From Ectopseudomonas chengduensis (lineage in GTDB: Bacteria; Pseudomonadota; Gammaproteobacteria; Pseudomonadales; Pseudomonadaceae), in contig NZ_FMZQ01000024.1 of the NCBI RefSeq assembly GCF_900102635.1, positions 1 to 54,109 of the forward strand: a DNA stretch of 54,109 bases. The letters are read 5' to 3'. The notes under the pieces were generated by a model. The model saw only the letters and a program-made list of their open reading frames with translations, was not told the DNA's origin and made no database searches. This document shows, piece after piece, positions 29,196 through 37,708 of this stretch (position 1 is the stretch's first letter; every line of letters starts with the position of its first letter). Position numbers and translations under genes: made by a program.

Positions 29196-29969
29196 ATGAA
29201 TCGCTTCCCCCTCCGTTCCCTGGCCGTGGCACTGATGCTGAGCAGCGGCTCGCTGCTTGCCGCGCCGCTGGATGCTGCGCTCGACGAAAGCCAGCGCCTG
29301 GCCGCCGAGGCGAAAGCCTCCCAGGGCCGTGTCGAACAGCTGGATGACGCCAGCCGTGAGATGCTCAATGAGTACCGAAATGCCCTGCAGCAGGCTGAGG
29401 CTTTGAAAGGTTATAACAGTCAACTTCGTGACCTGGTCGAAGCCCAGCGTCAGGAACTGGCCAGTTATCAGAAGCAGCTCGATGGCATCGAACGTACCCA
29501 GGAAGCGGTGAGCCCGCAGATGGTCAAGATGGTCGAGGTGCTGGGTGAGTTCATCGCCGCCGATCTGCCGTTCCTGCCCGAAGAACGTGAAGACCGTCTG
29601 GCTCAGCTGCAGGATCTGCTGCCGCGCGCCGACGTCAGCCTGGCCGACAAATACCGCCGCATCCTCGAGGCCTACCAGATCGAGAGCGACTACGGTCGCA
29701 CCCTGGAAGCCTGGCGTGGCGAGCTGAACCAGGCCGATGGCGGCTCGCGTAGCGTCGAATTCCTGCGCCTGGGCCGCAGCATGCTCTATTACCAGACCCT
29801 CGATGCCCACGAGAGCGGCTGGTGGAACCCGCAGTCCAAGGCCTGGGAAGTGCTTGGCGGTAGCGCGCGTCGCCCGTTGACCCAGGCCATCGCCATTGCC
29901 CGTCAGCAACAGGCGCCCGCCGTGCTGTCCCTGCCGATCAAGACCCTGGCCGAGGAGGCCGCACAATGA
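29196..29969 (+). CDS. DUF3450 periplasmic protein, first gene of the TonB2/TtpC operon
   Basis: A 257-residue protein with a signal peptide (MNRFPLRSLAVALMLSSGS, cleaved near LAA), then a long coiled coil (about residues 30-110, with heptad Leu/Gln/Glu). A conserved globular part contains DLPFLPEEREDRLAQLQ and YRRILEAYQIESDYGRT. Its molecular role is unknown. Genes of this family precede ttpC in the TonB2 clusters of Vibrio, which is the basis of the assignment. ATG 29196 behind GAGGA gives a clean signal peptide. It overlaps the next gene by 4 bases. Confidence 0.85.
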   Translation: MNRFPLRSLAVALMLSSGSLLAAPLDAALDESQRLAAEAKASQGRVEQLDDASREMLNEYRNALQQAEALKGYNSQLRDLVEAQRQELASYQKQLDGIERTQEAVSPQMVKMVEVLGEFIAADLPFLPEEREDRLAQLQDLLPRADVSLADKYRRILEAYQIESDYGRTLEAWRGELNQADGGSRSVEFLRLGRSMLYYQTLDAHESGWWNPQSKAWEVLGGSARRPLTQAIAIARQQQAPAVLSLPIKTLAEEAAQ

Positions 29970-31315
29970 GTCGTCGTGTTGTAGCCGTACTGGCGCTCAG
30001 CCTGTTACCGGCCCTGGCCGCCGTAGCCGAAACCCTCAGCCCCGATCAACTGCTGCAGCGCATTCGCAGCGAGCGCGCTGCTGAAGTCAGCGCCATGCAG
30101 GAGCGCGAGCAGGCCTTCCTGGCCAAGCGTAGCGAGCAGGCGCAGTTGCTGGCTGCCGCGCGTTCCGCGCTGAATACCCAGAAAACCGAAAGCGAGCGTC
30201 TGAAGGCCGAGTTCGACCGTCAGGAGGCTGAGCTGGCCGAGCAGGAAAAACTGCTGGCGCAGCGTGTCGGTCACCTCGGTGAACTGTTCGGTGTGGTACG
30301 CCAGAGTGCCGGTGATGTCGCCGGGCAATGGCAGGACAGCCTGCTCAACGCCCAGTATCCGGAGCGTCTGAAGCGCCTCAAGGCATTGGCTGAAAGCCGC
30401 TCGCTGCCGTCCGCCGACGATCTCGACGGCTATTGGATGCTGCTGCTCGAAGACCTGGCCGCCAGCGGCCGTATCGAGCGCGTGCAACTGCCGGTGGTGA
30501 ATACCGATGGTTCGCGCCAGGAGCAGCAGGTGCTACGTGTCGGCGCCTTCGCCGTCTATGGCGAGGATGCCTTCCTGCGCTACGACGCCGATGCCGGGCA
30601 ACTGGTGGCGCCGCTGCGTCAGCCCTCCGGCCTGGGCCAGGTCAAGGACTACCTGAGCAGCACCGATGCGCTCGCCACGCTGCCCATCGACCCTAGCCGT
30701 GGCAGCCTGCTGGCGCAGCTGCAGCAGCAGCCGGGCTTCTGGGCGCGCCTGCAACAGGGTGGCCTGGTTGGCTGGGTGATCGTCGCCCTCGGCCTGTTCG
30801 GCCTGGCACTGGCAATCTGGCGGATGGTCTACCTGCAGCGCGTGTCCGCCTCGGTCAAGGCGCAGATGCGCGACCTCAGCACGCCACGCGCCGACAACCC
30901 GCTGGGCCGGGTGATCGGCGTGCTGGGGCCGAAGCCGCAACTGGCGGATCTGGAAACCCTGGAGCTAAAGCTGGACGAGGCAATTCTGCAGGAAACCCCG
31001 CCGCTGGAGCGTGGCGTCGGTCTGCTCAAGCTGCTCGCCGCCGTGGCACCGCTGCTCGGCCTGCTGGGCACCGTGACCGGCATGATCGTCACCTTCCAGG
31101 CCATCACCCAGAGCGGTGGCGGCGACTCGCGGCTGATGGCCGACGGCATCTCCCAGGCGCTGGTGACCACGGTGCAGGGCCTGGTGGTGGCGATTCCGCT
31201 GCTGTTCCTGCACAGCCTGCTGGCCAGCCGTAGCAAGGGCCTGATCCAGATTCTGGAGCAGCAGAGCGCCGGCCTCATTGCCCTGCACCTGTCGGGAGCG
31301 CCGCGCCGTGACTGA
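29966..31315 (+). CDS. TtpC-type MotA/TolQ/ExbB proton channel family protein
   Basis: 449 residues: signal-like start (MSRRVVAVLALSLLPALAAV), a periplasmic coiled coil (about 25-100), a middle domain, then an ExbB/TolQ module. That module has helices near 268-290, 350-372 and 393-415 and the signature LLGLLGTVTGMIVTFQAI. This is the TtpC architecture, an extra ExbB-like subunit required by Vibrio TonB2 systems for siderophore or heme uptake. It overlaps exbB by 8 bases and was probably co-opted for the same energising complex. Confidence 0.88.
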   Translation: MSRRVVAVLALSLLPALAAVAETLSPDQLLQRIRSERAAEVSAMQEREQAFLAKRSEQAQLLAAARSALNTQKTESERLKAEFDRQEAELAEQEKLLAQRVGHLGELFGVVRQSAGDVAGQWQDSLLNAQYPERLKRLKALAESRSLPSADDLDGYWMLLLEDLAASGRIERVQLPVVNTDGSRQEQQVLRVGAFAVYGEDAFLRYDADAGQLVAPLRQPSGLGQVKDYLSSTDALATLPIDPSRGSLLAQLQQQPGFWARLQQGGLVGWVIVALGLFGLALAIWRMVYLQRVSASVKAQMRDLSTPRADNPLGRVIGVLGPKPQLADLETLELKLDEAILQETPPLERGVGLLKLLAAVAPLLGLLGTVTGMIVTFQAITQSGGGDSRLMADGISQALVTTVQGLVVAIPLLFLHSLLASRSKGLIQILEQQSAGLIALHLSGAPRRD

Positions 31316-31856
31316 CCTGTTCGCCTTCTGGCTGCGTGCAGTCGACAGTGCCCATGCACTGCTCGACTTCATGAGCGCTGGCGGCGTGGTGATGTGGGCG
31401 CTGGCAGTGCTCTGCGTGGTGTTCTGGACCCTGGTGTTCGAGCGCTTCTGGTACATGCGCAGGATTTTCCCGCGCTGGGTGCAGGAGCGCCGTGAGGCCT
31501 GGCAACAGGTGCTCGCCGATGACAACGGCAACTGGCAGCGCGCCGTGCGCCTGGCCTGGCTGGCGCAGGCGCGTCAGCAACTGGCAGCGCCGCTGCGTCT
31601 GGGCAAGACCCTGGTGGCGCTGTATCCGCTGCTGGGGTTGCTCGGCACCGTGCTCGGCATGATCGCCGTGTTCGACGTGCTCGCCCTCAACGGCACCGGT
31701 AACCCACGCGGCATGGCCGCAGGCGTCTGGCAGGCGACCCTGCCGACCATGGCCGGCATGGTTCTGGCCATTCCTGGATTGTTCAGCCTGGCGCGCCTCG
31801 AACGCGAAGCCAGCCAGGCCATCGAGCGGCTGGCCGACCAGCTGCGTCACGACTGA
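31308..31856 (+). CDS. exbB: ExbB-type proton channel subunit
   Basis: A 182-residue inner-membrane protein with three helices (about 24-44, 99-122, 140-160). It has the family core LLGLLGTVLGMIAVFDVLA. With ExbD it converts proton-motive force into TonB motion. The start is GTG 31308, inside the end of the preceding gene; an ATG at 31278 in frame would add 10 atypical residues. It is shorter than E. coli ExbB (244), as in TonB2 systems. Confidence 0.9.
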   Translation: MTDLFAFWLRAVDSAHALLDFMSAGGVVMWALAVLCVVFWTLVFERFWYMRRIFPRWVQERREAWQQVLADDNGNWQRAVRLAWLAQARQQLAAPLRLGKTLVALYPLLGLLGTVLGMIAVFDVLALNGTGNPRGMAAGVWQATLPTMAGMVLAIPGLFSLARLEREASQAIERLADQLRHD

Positions 31857-31867
31857 GATCGCCCAAC

Positions 31868-32278
31868 ATGAGAATGCGTCGTCACCACCAGCAGGACGAA
31901 GACACCGGTATCGACCTCACGCCGATGCTCGACGTGGTCTTCATCATGCTGATCTTCTTCATCGTTACCAGCTCCTTTATCCGCGAGTCTGGCGTCGAGG
32001 TGCAGCGCCCGCAGGCGGAAACCGCCAGCCCGCAGGACAAGGGCAATATCCTCATCGCCGTGACTGCCGACGGGCAGATCTGGATGGACAAGCAGCCGGT
32101 GGACATTCGCAGCGTGCGCGCCCATGTCGAGCGCATGCGCGTCGACCAGCCGGAAGGCGCCGTGGTGGTGCAGGCCGATCAGGATGCGCGTACCGGCCTG
32201 GTCGTCCAGGTGATGGATCAGGCGCGTCTGGCTGGCGTGCAGGATGTTGCCCTGGCTGCCGGTAGCGGAGTCAACTGA
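31868..32278 (+). CDS. exbD: ExbD-type biopolymer transport protein
   Basis: A 136-residue protein with one N-terminal helix. The helix contains LTPMLDVVFIMLIFFIVTSS, with the Asp needed for proton translocation. The periplasmic remainder has the usual DKGNILIAVTADGQIWMDKQ fold. Its stop codon shares a base with the tonB ATG. Confidence 0.93.
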   Translation: MRMRRHHQQDEDTGIDLTPMLDVVFIMLIFFIVTSSFIRESGVEVQRPQAETASPQDKGNILIAVTADGQIWMDKQPVDIRSVRAHVERMRVDQPEGAVVVQADQDARTGLVVQVMDQARLAGVQDVALAAGSGVN

Positions 32279-32961
32279 TGCGCCTGCCGCTGTCTTTTCT
32301 CGGCGCCTGCCTGATGGCCTTGGGGCTGTTCGCCCTGATGCTGTACATGGTCGCGCCACCGAGCGCCAAGGTGAACCAGGACCCGGTCAGCGTGGCCAAC
32401 TTCGTGCGCATGGACGGTAACGCCAGCGAGACCGCCAGCCGCACCCGTCAGCAGGCACCGCAGCCGCCGCAACCGCAGACGCCGCAGCCCCCCACGCCGC
32501 CGACGCCGCAAACGGCCACGCCAAATGCCAACCTGCCGGCGCTGGATATTCAGCTGCCCAGCCTGGCCAGCGGTATTGCCGTCAACAGCGCGCCGGCACC
32601 GAGTCTGTCCGGCCTTGCGCCGGGTGCTCCAGCGCCGACGCCACCGAGCGAGGCCGCCGAGTCCGGTGGGCAGATGGGCGGTATGGAGAGCGAAGTCATG
32701 CCGCTCAACGACGTGCGCCCGGAATACCCGCGTTATGCGCTGCAGCGTGGCATCGAAGGTTTCGTCAAACTGGCTTTCACCATCAATCGCTCTGGCAACG
32801 TGGAGAACATCCGCGTGCTGGAGGCCAACCCGCGTAATGTCTTCGAGCGCGAAGCGCGCCGTGCTGCGTCTCGCTGGCGCTTCGCGCCACGCACCGAGGG
32901 TGGCCTGGCGGTGGACCGCGAGGCGGTGAAAACCCTCTACTTCCGTCTGGAAAGGAGCTGA
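32278..32961 (+). CDS. tonB: TonB, short TonB2-type energy transducer
   Basis: 227 residues: one N-terminal membrane helix (about 5-25, FLGACLMALGLFALMLYMV), a Pro/Gln/Thr-rich spacer (about 58-85), and a C-terminal TonB domain (about 140-225). That domain has the YPRYALQRGIEGFVKLAFTI and RAASRWRFAPR motifs. It touches outer-membrane receptors and passes energy from ExbBD. It is the dedicated TonB of this operon; a housekeeping TonB1 would lie elsewhere. Confidence 0.92.
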   Translation: MRLPLSFLGACLMALGLFALMLYMVAPPSAKVNQDPVSVANFVRMDGNASETASRTRQQAPQPPQPQTPQPPTPPTPQTATPNANLPALDIQLPSLASGIAVNSAPAPSLSGLAPGAPAPTPPSEAAESGGQMGGMESEVMPLNDVRPEYPRYALQRGIEGFVKLAFTINRSGNVENIRVLEANPRNVFEREARRAASRWRFAPRTEGGLAVDREAVKTLYFRLERS

Positions 32962-32963
32962 CC

Positions 32964-34061
32964 ATGTACCGTTGGTTGTTGCTCGTGATGCTCAGTGCTG
33001 TGGCCGTGCCTGGCATGGCCCAGCAGACCGTCGACCCGGCCGTGTTCAAGGCCCTGAACACGGCGCAGGTTGCGCAGCAGAAGGGCGACTATGCCGCCGC
33101 ACGACGTGTGCTGGATGACGTCCAGGCCAAGAGCGGCAGCCTCGAAGAGGCACTGGTCTGGCGCAGCAAGGCCTACGTGGCCTGGTCTGCTGGCAACAAC
33201 GGCCAGGCCATCGACTGGCTGGACAAGGCCGTGCGCAGCGGCAAGCTCGACGAACAGATGCTCGCCGGCGAACGCCTCAACTTGGCCAAGCTCAACCTGG
33301 GCGAGCGCCGCTACGCCAAGGTCGTCGAGTTGCTGGCGCCGAATCAGAGCAGTGCCTCCGAGGAGGTACTGCAGATGCTGGTGCAGGCCTATCAGGGCAT
33401 GAACCAGCCGGCCAAGGCGCTGCCCCTGGCCGAGCGTTACGTGCAGGCCAATCCCAAGGCCGCCGATATCTGGCTGCAGTTTCTGGTGGGGGCCAATGCC
33501 GACCTCAAGCGCTATGCCCAGGCCGAGCGCTGGCAGCGTCAATTGCTGACGCGCCAGCCGAACGATGCCAAGGGCTGGCGCCAACTGGCCGGTCTGCAGC
33601 AGATGGCCGGCAGCAACGACAAGGCGCTGGCGACCCTGCGTGCGGCACACAGCAAGGGCCTGCGCTTCAGCGAGGCGGAACTGGACAACCTGGTGCTGCT
33701 CGCAGGCGCCGCCGATCAACCCTGGCAGGGTGCCAAGCTGCTCGCTGGCATGCTCGACAGCGGTCTGCTGGCCAATACCGCAGCTCGCCAGGAGCGTCTG
33801 GGCCTGTTCTGGTGGCAGGCGCGCGATCGCGCCGCAGCGGTGCGCGTGCTGCGCCCGTTGGCCGAACGCAGCGGCAACGGCAAGCACTGGCTGTACGTCG
33901 CTCAGCTGGAGCTGGAGCAGTCGCGCTGGCAGGCTGGCCTGGATGCGCTGGCGCGCGCCGAACGTGGCGGTGCCGAGCGGGCCAAGGTGCGCTCCTGGCG
34001 TCAGTGGGCGGAAAGTGAGCTGCGTTTCGAGCGAGAAAATAGGGTAGCCAGTCGCAGTTGA
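32964..34061 (+). CDS. TPR-repeat periplasmic protein of the TonB2 operon
   Basis: A 365-residue protein with a signal peptide (MYRWLLLVMLSAVAVPGMA) followed by helical TPR-like repeats throughout (for example QVAQQKGDYAAARRVLDD near residue 32 and WRQLAGLQQMAGSNDKALAT near 195). In Vibrio a TPR gene closes the same cluster, and such proteins assist the TonB2 complex. The exact role here is inferred. It starts 2 bases after tonB and is followed by palindromes and a strong terminator. Confidence 0.85.
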   Translation: MYRWLLLVMLSAVAVPGMAQQTVDPAVFKALNTAQVAQQKGDYAAARRVLDDVQAKSGSLEEALVWRSKAYVAWSAGNNGQAIDWLDKAVRSGKLDEQMLAGERLNLAKLNLGERRYAKVVELLAPNQSSASEEVLQMLVQAYQGMNQPAKALPLAERYVQANPKAADIWLQFLVGANADLKRYAQAERWQRQLLTRQPNDAKGWRQLAGLQQMAGSNDKALATLRAAHSKGLRFSEAELDNLVLLAGAADQPWQGAKLLAGMLDSGLLANTAARQERLGLFWWQARDRAAAVRVLRPLAERSGNGKHWLYVAQLELEQSRWQAGLDALARAERGGAERAKVRSWRQWAESELRFERENRVASRS

Positions 34062-34070
34062 GTCGTTCTC

Positions 34071-34113
34071 GGTGCGCACGGCGCACCCTACCGTAGGGTG
34101 CGCCGTATGCACC
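34071..34113. repeat. GTAGGGTGCGCC palindromic repeat
   Basis: Arm 34071-34091 (ending GGCGCACCCTAC) and arm 34093-34113 (starting GTAGGGTGCGCC) are inverted copies with about two mismatches. The GCGCACCCTAC core recurs at 42082-42184 and 50386-50407, so it is a dispersed family in this genome. Confidence 0.75.
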
Positions 34114-34150
34114 AAGAAAAAGCCAGACCTAGTGTCTGGCTTTTTCTTGG
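34112..34150 (+). terminator. Intrinsic terminator of the TonB2 operon
   Basis: Perfect 17-bp stem CCAAGAAAAAGCCAGAC (34112-34128) with its complement at 34134-34150, loop CTAGT. The long A/T flanks make it work in both directions. Confidence 0.85.
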
Positions 34151-34162
34151 GTGGCGTATCTC

Positions 34163-34214
34163 TGTAGGAGCGGATTTATCCGCGAATCTTTTCGCGGCTG
34201 AAGCCGCTCCTACA
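34163..34214. repeat. REP doublet (inverted pair)
   Basis: TGTAGGAGCGG...CCGCGAA (34163-34186) and TTCGCGG...CCGCTCCTACA (34191-34214) face each other with 4 bases between. This is the Pseudomonas REP form also seen near 332-358. Confidence 0.8.
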
Positions 34215-34242
34215 GCCACACCTACGAATGCCCCGGCAGGGG

Positions 34243-34764
34243 TCAGCTATCCGGCAGTTCGTAGGCGTAGATCTTGTCCGCTTCCATCTGGTAACCGACC
34301 TCGGCCAGCTCGCTGCTGACATGCTCGGTTTTCAGCGGGCCTTCCACCCAGAAGGGCTGGTACAGCGCATCGAGCAGCACGCCGAGTTCGCTGGTGACAT
34401 GCACGATCTGGTTCGACGGCGGTGGCGGCACGTGGATGCAGGCGCCGAAGTAGGGCACCAGCAAAAACTCCACCACCCGGCCTTCGTCTGTCACATCCAG
34501 CGGTACGATATAGCCGGGCAGTTTCACCTGCTGGCCATTGAGCTCCTTGACCACCGGGGCGGCCGGCGATTGCTGCATGGCGGCCGGGCCGGATTCGGCC
34601 AGGGCGTCGGCCAACTGCGAAAGATCGTGGATCGGCGCGGGGTTGATAACCTGCGGCGGAGCATCCGGCGGAATCAGCTCCGACCAGGTGATTTCGCGCA
34701 CATCGGCGGCGGCCAGCGGCAGGGCCAGCGTCAGCAGCAGGCTGGCGAGCAGGGGGCGGAACAT
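34243..34764 (-). CDS. DUF3299 exported protein, zinc-starvation operon (PA4066-like)
   Basis: A 173-residue protein with a signal peptide (MFRPLLASLLLTLALPLAAA). The conserved body has VKLPGYIVPLDV and FLLVPYFGACIHVPPPPSNQIVHV, with a possible metal-binding Cys-Ile-His. The function is unknown. It is the last gene of a four-gene operon like P. aeruginosa PA4063-4066, which responds to Zur and low zinc. Export of a periplasmic zinc or metal-complex handling protein is inferred. Confidence 0.82.
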   Translation of the reverse strand: MFRPLLASLLLTLALPLAAADVREITWSELIPPDAPPQVINPAPIHDLSQLADALAESGPAAMQQSPAAPVVKELNGQQVKLPGYIVPLDVTDEGRVVEFLLVPYFGACIHVPPPPSNQIVHVTSELGVLLDALYQPFWVEGPLKTEHVSSELAEVGYQMEADKIYAYELPDS

Positions 34765-34816
34765 GGATTACCTCTGTGCAGTGATTCGCCTGCACAGTGT
34801 ACAGGCGAATCGCACC

Positions 34817-36082
34817 TTACAGGCGTATCGACAGGCCATCGGCGAGTGACTGCCGATAGGCCCGCCAGGCCGGTACGCTGCCCATCGCCACGGCGGCGGC
34901 GAGAATGCCGCCAAGCAGTTTCCATTCGTAACTCGACGGCGCGCTGAGTGCCAGATACAGACCGTAATTGGCCTGGACGAAACCCTGGCTGCCGGCGATG
35001 CCCAGATAGAGCAGCGCGACACCGAAGGCCACACCTGCCAGCGCCAGAGTGAAGGCCTCCAGCACCAGCAGACTGGCGATATGCCAGGGGCGAGCGCCCA
35101 CCGAACGCAGGATGGCCATCTCCCGACGACGTTCGTTGAGGCTGGTGAGAATGGCCGTAAGCATGCCGATCAGACCGGTCAGCACGACGAACAGCGAGAC
35201 CACGAACAGCGCCTGTTCGGCGGTGCCCATCAGGCTCCACAGCTCCTGCAGGGCGACACCCGGCAGGATGGCCAGCAGTGGTTCGCCACGGAACTCGTTG
35301 ATCTCCCGTTGCAGGCTGAAGGTGGCGATCTTGCTGTTGAGACCGAGCATGAACGCGGTGATCTGCTTCGGCTGCAGGTCCATGGCGCGTGCCTGATCCG
35401 CGCTGATCTGCGCCGCGCCGCGTGCCGGCATGCCGTTCTGCCAGTCGATATGCAGCGCCTCCATCCCGGCCAGGGAGATGTGCAGCGTGCGGTCCACCGG
35501 GGTGCCGGTGCGGGCGAGGATGCCGACCACGGTGAACGGCTTGTCGTCGTGCTTGACCAGGCTGATGCGGGCCACGCCGTGGGCCAGGACGATCTCCTCG
35601 CCGAGGCCGTAGCCCAGCGCCTGCGCCACTTCCGCGCCCAGTACCACCTCGAACGGGTCGTCGGCAAACTCGCGACCCTGGGCCAGTTGCAGCGCCTGGC
35701 TGCGGGCGTAGCGATAGTGCTCGAAATAGGCGGCGCTGGTGCCCATCACCCGGTAGCCGCGGAGCGAGTCGCCGAGGGAGATGGGGATGGCCCATTTGAC
35801 CTGGCGGTGCTCGGCGAAGCGCTCGAAGCTGTCCCAGCGGATATTGTTGGTGGCGTTGCCGATGCGAAACACCGAGTACAGCAGCAGATTGACGCTGCCC
35901 GAGCGCGCGCCGACGATCAGGTCAGTACCGCTGATGGTGTTGGCGAAGCTGGCGCGCGCCTCGGTGCGCACGCGCTCGACGGCCAGCAGCAGGCACACCG
36001 ACAGGGCGATGGCGAACACCGTGAGCAGGGCGGTGAAACGACGGTTGGCCAGGCTGGCCAGGGCGATGCGGATCAGGTGCAT
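34817..36082 (-). CDS. ABC transporter permease, FtsX/MacB type (PA4065-like)
   Basis: A 421-residue inner-membrane protein with one N-terminal helix (about 15-35), a periplasmic MacB-type domain, and three C-terminal helices (about 285-310, 335-365, 383-405). The ERRREMAILRSVGARPWHI coupling segment is typical of FtsX-family permeases. Such permeases usually act as mechanotransducers or lipoprotein/peptide exporters rather than importers. It starts one base after the ATPase gene stop and pairs with it. Confidence 0.88.
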   Translation of the reverse strand: MHLIRIALASLANRRFTALLTVFAIALSVCLLLAVERVRTEARASFANTISGTDLIVGARSGSVNLLLYSVFRIGNATNNIRWDSFERFAEHRQVKWAIPISLGDSLRGYRVMGTSAAYFEHYRYARSQALQLAQGREFADDPFEVVLGAEVAQALGYGLGEEIVLAHGVARISLVKHDDKPFTVVGILARTGTPVDRTLHISLAGMEALHIDWQNGMPARGAAQISADQARAMDLQPKQITAFMLGLNSKIATFSLQREINEFRGEPLLAILPGVALQELWSLMGTAEQALFVVSLFVVLTGLIGMLTAILTSLNERRREMAILRSVGARPWHIASLLVLEAFTLALAGVAFGVALLYLGIAGSQGFVQANYGLYLALSAPSSYEWKLLGGILAAAVAMGSVPAWRAYRQSLADGLSIRL

Positions 36083-36083
36083 C

Positions 36084-36791
36084 TCAGGCCTCCTGGGCGC
36101 GCGTGGCGCGGTTCAGTTCGCCCAGCGACAAGCTGCGGTCGAACAGCGGGGCCAGACTCTGGTCGTGGCTGACGAACAGCAGGCTGGCGCCGGCGGCGCG
36201 GCATTCGGCGAACAACAGTTGCAGGAAGGCTTCGCGGGCGTCGAAGTCCAGCGCCGAGGTGGGTTCGTCGGCGATCACCAGTTCCGGCTGGCCAATCAGT
36301 GCGCGCGCTGCAGCAACGCGTTGTTGCTGGCCGATGGACAGCTCGTCGGCACGGCGGCCGAGCAGCTCGGCGCGCAGCCCCAGATGGTCGAGCAGGGCAG
36401 CGGCTGCAGCATCGATGCTGCCATGGCGCTGGCGCGCGCGCTCGGCGCGCAAGCGCGAGAAGCGGCAGGGCAGCTCAACGTTCTCGCGCACTGAGAGAAA
36501 GGGCAGCAGGTTGAACTGCTGGAAGATGTAGCCGGTGTGATCGACACGGAAGCGATCACGGGCACCCGCCGAAAGCTGGCCCAGGTCCTGGCCGAGCAGG
36601 CGGATGTGTCCGTGCTGGGCCTTCTGCACGCCACCGAGCAGGCCGAGTAGGGTGGTCTTGCCGCTGCCGCTGGGGCCCTTGAGAAACAGGGTCTCGCCAG
36701 GCGCCAGGGTGAAATGGGGAATATCCAGCAACTGCGCCTGGCCAGGCCAGGCGAAGCCGAGATCGGCGAGTTCGATCAGAGGTTGGGTCAT
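36084..36791 (-). CDS. ABC transporter ATP-binding protein, LolD/MacB-like (PA4064-like)
   Basis: A 235-residue nucleotide-binding subunit with Walker A GPSGSGKTTLLGLLGG, signature LSIGQQQRVAAARAL and Walker B LVIADEPTSALD. ATG 36791 opens MTQPLIELADLGFAWPGQ; an upstream in-frame codon at 36866 is less likely. It lies downstream of the DUF2796 gene, with about 220 bases of repeats between them. Confidence 0.92.
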   Translation of the reverse strand: MTQPLIELADLGFAWPGQAQLLDIPHFTLAPGETLFLKGPSGSGKTTLLGLLGGVQKAQHGHIRLLGQDLGQLSAGARDRFRVDHTGYIFQQFNLLPFLSVRENVELPCRFSRLRAERARQRHGSIDAAAAALLDHLGLRAELLGRRADELSIGQQQRVAAARALIGQPELVIADEPTSALDFDAREAFLQLLFAECRAAGASLLFVSHDQSLAPLFDRSLSLGELNRATRAQEA

Positions 36792-36884
36792 GGTTTCTTC
36801 GAATCGTCGTTCATGAAAAGCCGGGCATGGTGGCCTGATCGTCTGAGCCGAGCTCGCGGATGGCATTCACACCTGCGGAGCAGG

Positions 36885-37010
36885 TTTGTGGGAGGAGCTT
36901 TAGCGGCGAGCTTTTTCGCGGCTAAAACGGGTCACCAGCTGGTCCTCCCACAAAACTGATGGGGTGGATGAAAAGAGCGTCAGCTACGCGCCCCGATCCA
37001 CCCTACGGCA
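36885..37010. repeat. Two dispersed inverted repeats inside the zinc operon
   Basis: TTTGTGGGAGGA at 36885 pairs with TCCTCCCACAAA ending at 36954, with an inner GCGGCGAGCTTTTTCGCGGC hairpin of REP character. Directly after, GGGGTGGAT near 36961 pairs with ATCCACCC near 36999-37006. This fills the gap between the DUF2796 gene and the ABC genes; no promoter was recognised in it. Confidence 0.65.
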
Positions 37011-37595
37011 TCAGAAAGACAGACGTGGCTGGGCTGGAGTCAGTTCCACGCCCTGTTGGCCGTTCGGGCCGATCAGTTGTACCTGAATCTTCTCGGTGGC
37101 GGGGAAGCGTTTGAACAGCTCGGCCAGATCCAGTTGTTTCAATTCGTTGGCCTTGGCGCATTCGAAGCGGTAGTGCGCATGAATGTCGCTGTGTTCGCCT
37201 TCGTGCTTGTGATCGTGATGGTCATGCTTGTGGTCGTGCGCCTTGCCAGCGAACAGGGGGCTTTGCAGTTCGACCTCGGTGGCCTTGCAGTCGCCGCTGG
37301 TCAGGGCGAACAGGCTGATGGGTTGCTCCAGCTCGCGCTTGGCGGCCGCGACCTTGGCCTTGTCGGCATCGCTTTTGGCTGCATGTTCGAAGCCGACCAG
37401 GTTCATCGCCGGGCTTTCGAATTGCAGCTCCAACAGGTTGCCGTCCAGCGCGGCATTGAGGCTGGCGACACCATGCTCGTGGGCTCCCAGGCTGTCGTGG
37501 GAATGTTCGTGGTCGTGATCATGGCCGTGCTCATGAGCCTGGGCAGCGACCAGGGGCAACAGGGCGAAGGGCAGGGCGAGCAGCAGGTGGCGCAT
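37011..37595 (-). CDS. DUF2796 His-rich periplasmic zinc-binding protein (PA4063-like)
   Basis: A 194-residue protein with a signal peptide (MRHLLLALPFALLPLVAAQA). The mature start is extremely His-rich (HEHGHDHDHEHSHDSLGAHE), and a second His cluster (HDHKHDHHDHKHEGEHSDIH) lies near residues 116-138. Such runs bind zinc, and the P. aeruginosa orthologue is zinc-regulated. It is the first gene behind the Zur box at 37625-37639. A periplasmic zinc chaperone or buffer is the likely role. Confidence 0.9.
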   Translation of the reverse strand: MRHLLLALPFALLPLVAAQAHEHGHDHDHEHSHDSLGAHEHGVASLNAALDGNLLELQFESPAMNLVGFEHAAKSDADKAKVAAAKRELEQPISLFALTSGDCKATEVELQSPLFAGKAHDHKHDHHDHKHEGEHSDIHAHYRFECAKANELKQLDLAELFKRFPATEKIQVQLIGPNGQQGVELTPAQPRLSF

Positions 37596-37624
37596 GGTTA
37601 TCTCCAGCGTAGGTGCGATTTGAT

Positions 37625-37639
37625 TGTTACGTTATAACA
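37625..37639. promoter_or_regulatory. Zur box
   Basis: TGTTACGTTATAACA matches the 7-1-7 Zur consensus TGTTATA-N-TATAACA at 12 of 14 positions, and its core GTTATAAC is a perfect palindrome. It lies 30 bases upstream of the DUF2796 start and 70 bases upstream of the divergent gene at 37709, so it could control both. Confidence 0.8.
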
Positions 37640-37708
37640 ACTTTCGTGGCGAACTGGCCAGCCTGGCGCTGCCGTGGGAGCATGTGAATTCCTGACTGGA
37701 GGCTGAAC

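Noticed and set aside
28311..29966. 551-codon minus-strand frame with an OmpW C-terminal half
   Set aside because: Only the part from 29003 downward has a signal peptide and ribosome site; the upstream extension is antisense to the DUF3450 gene.
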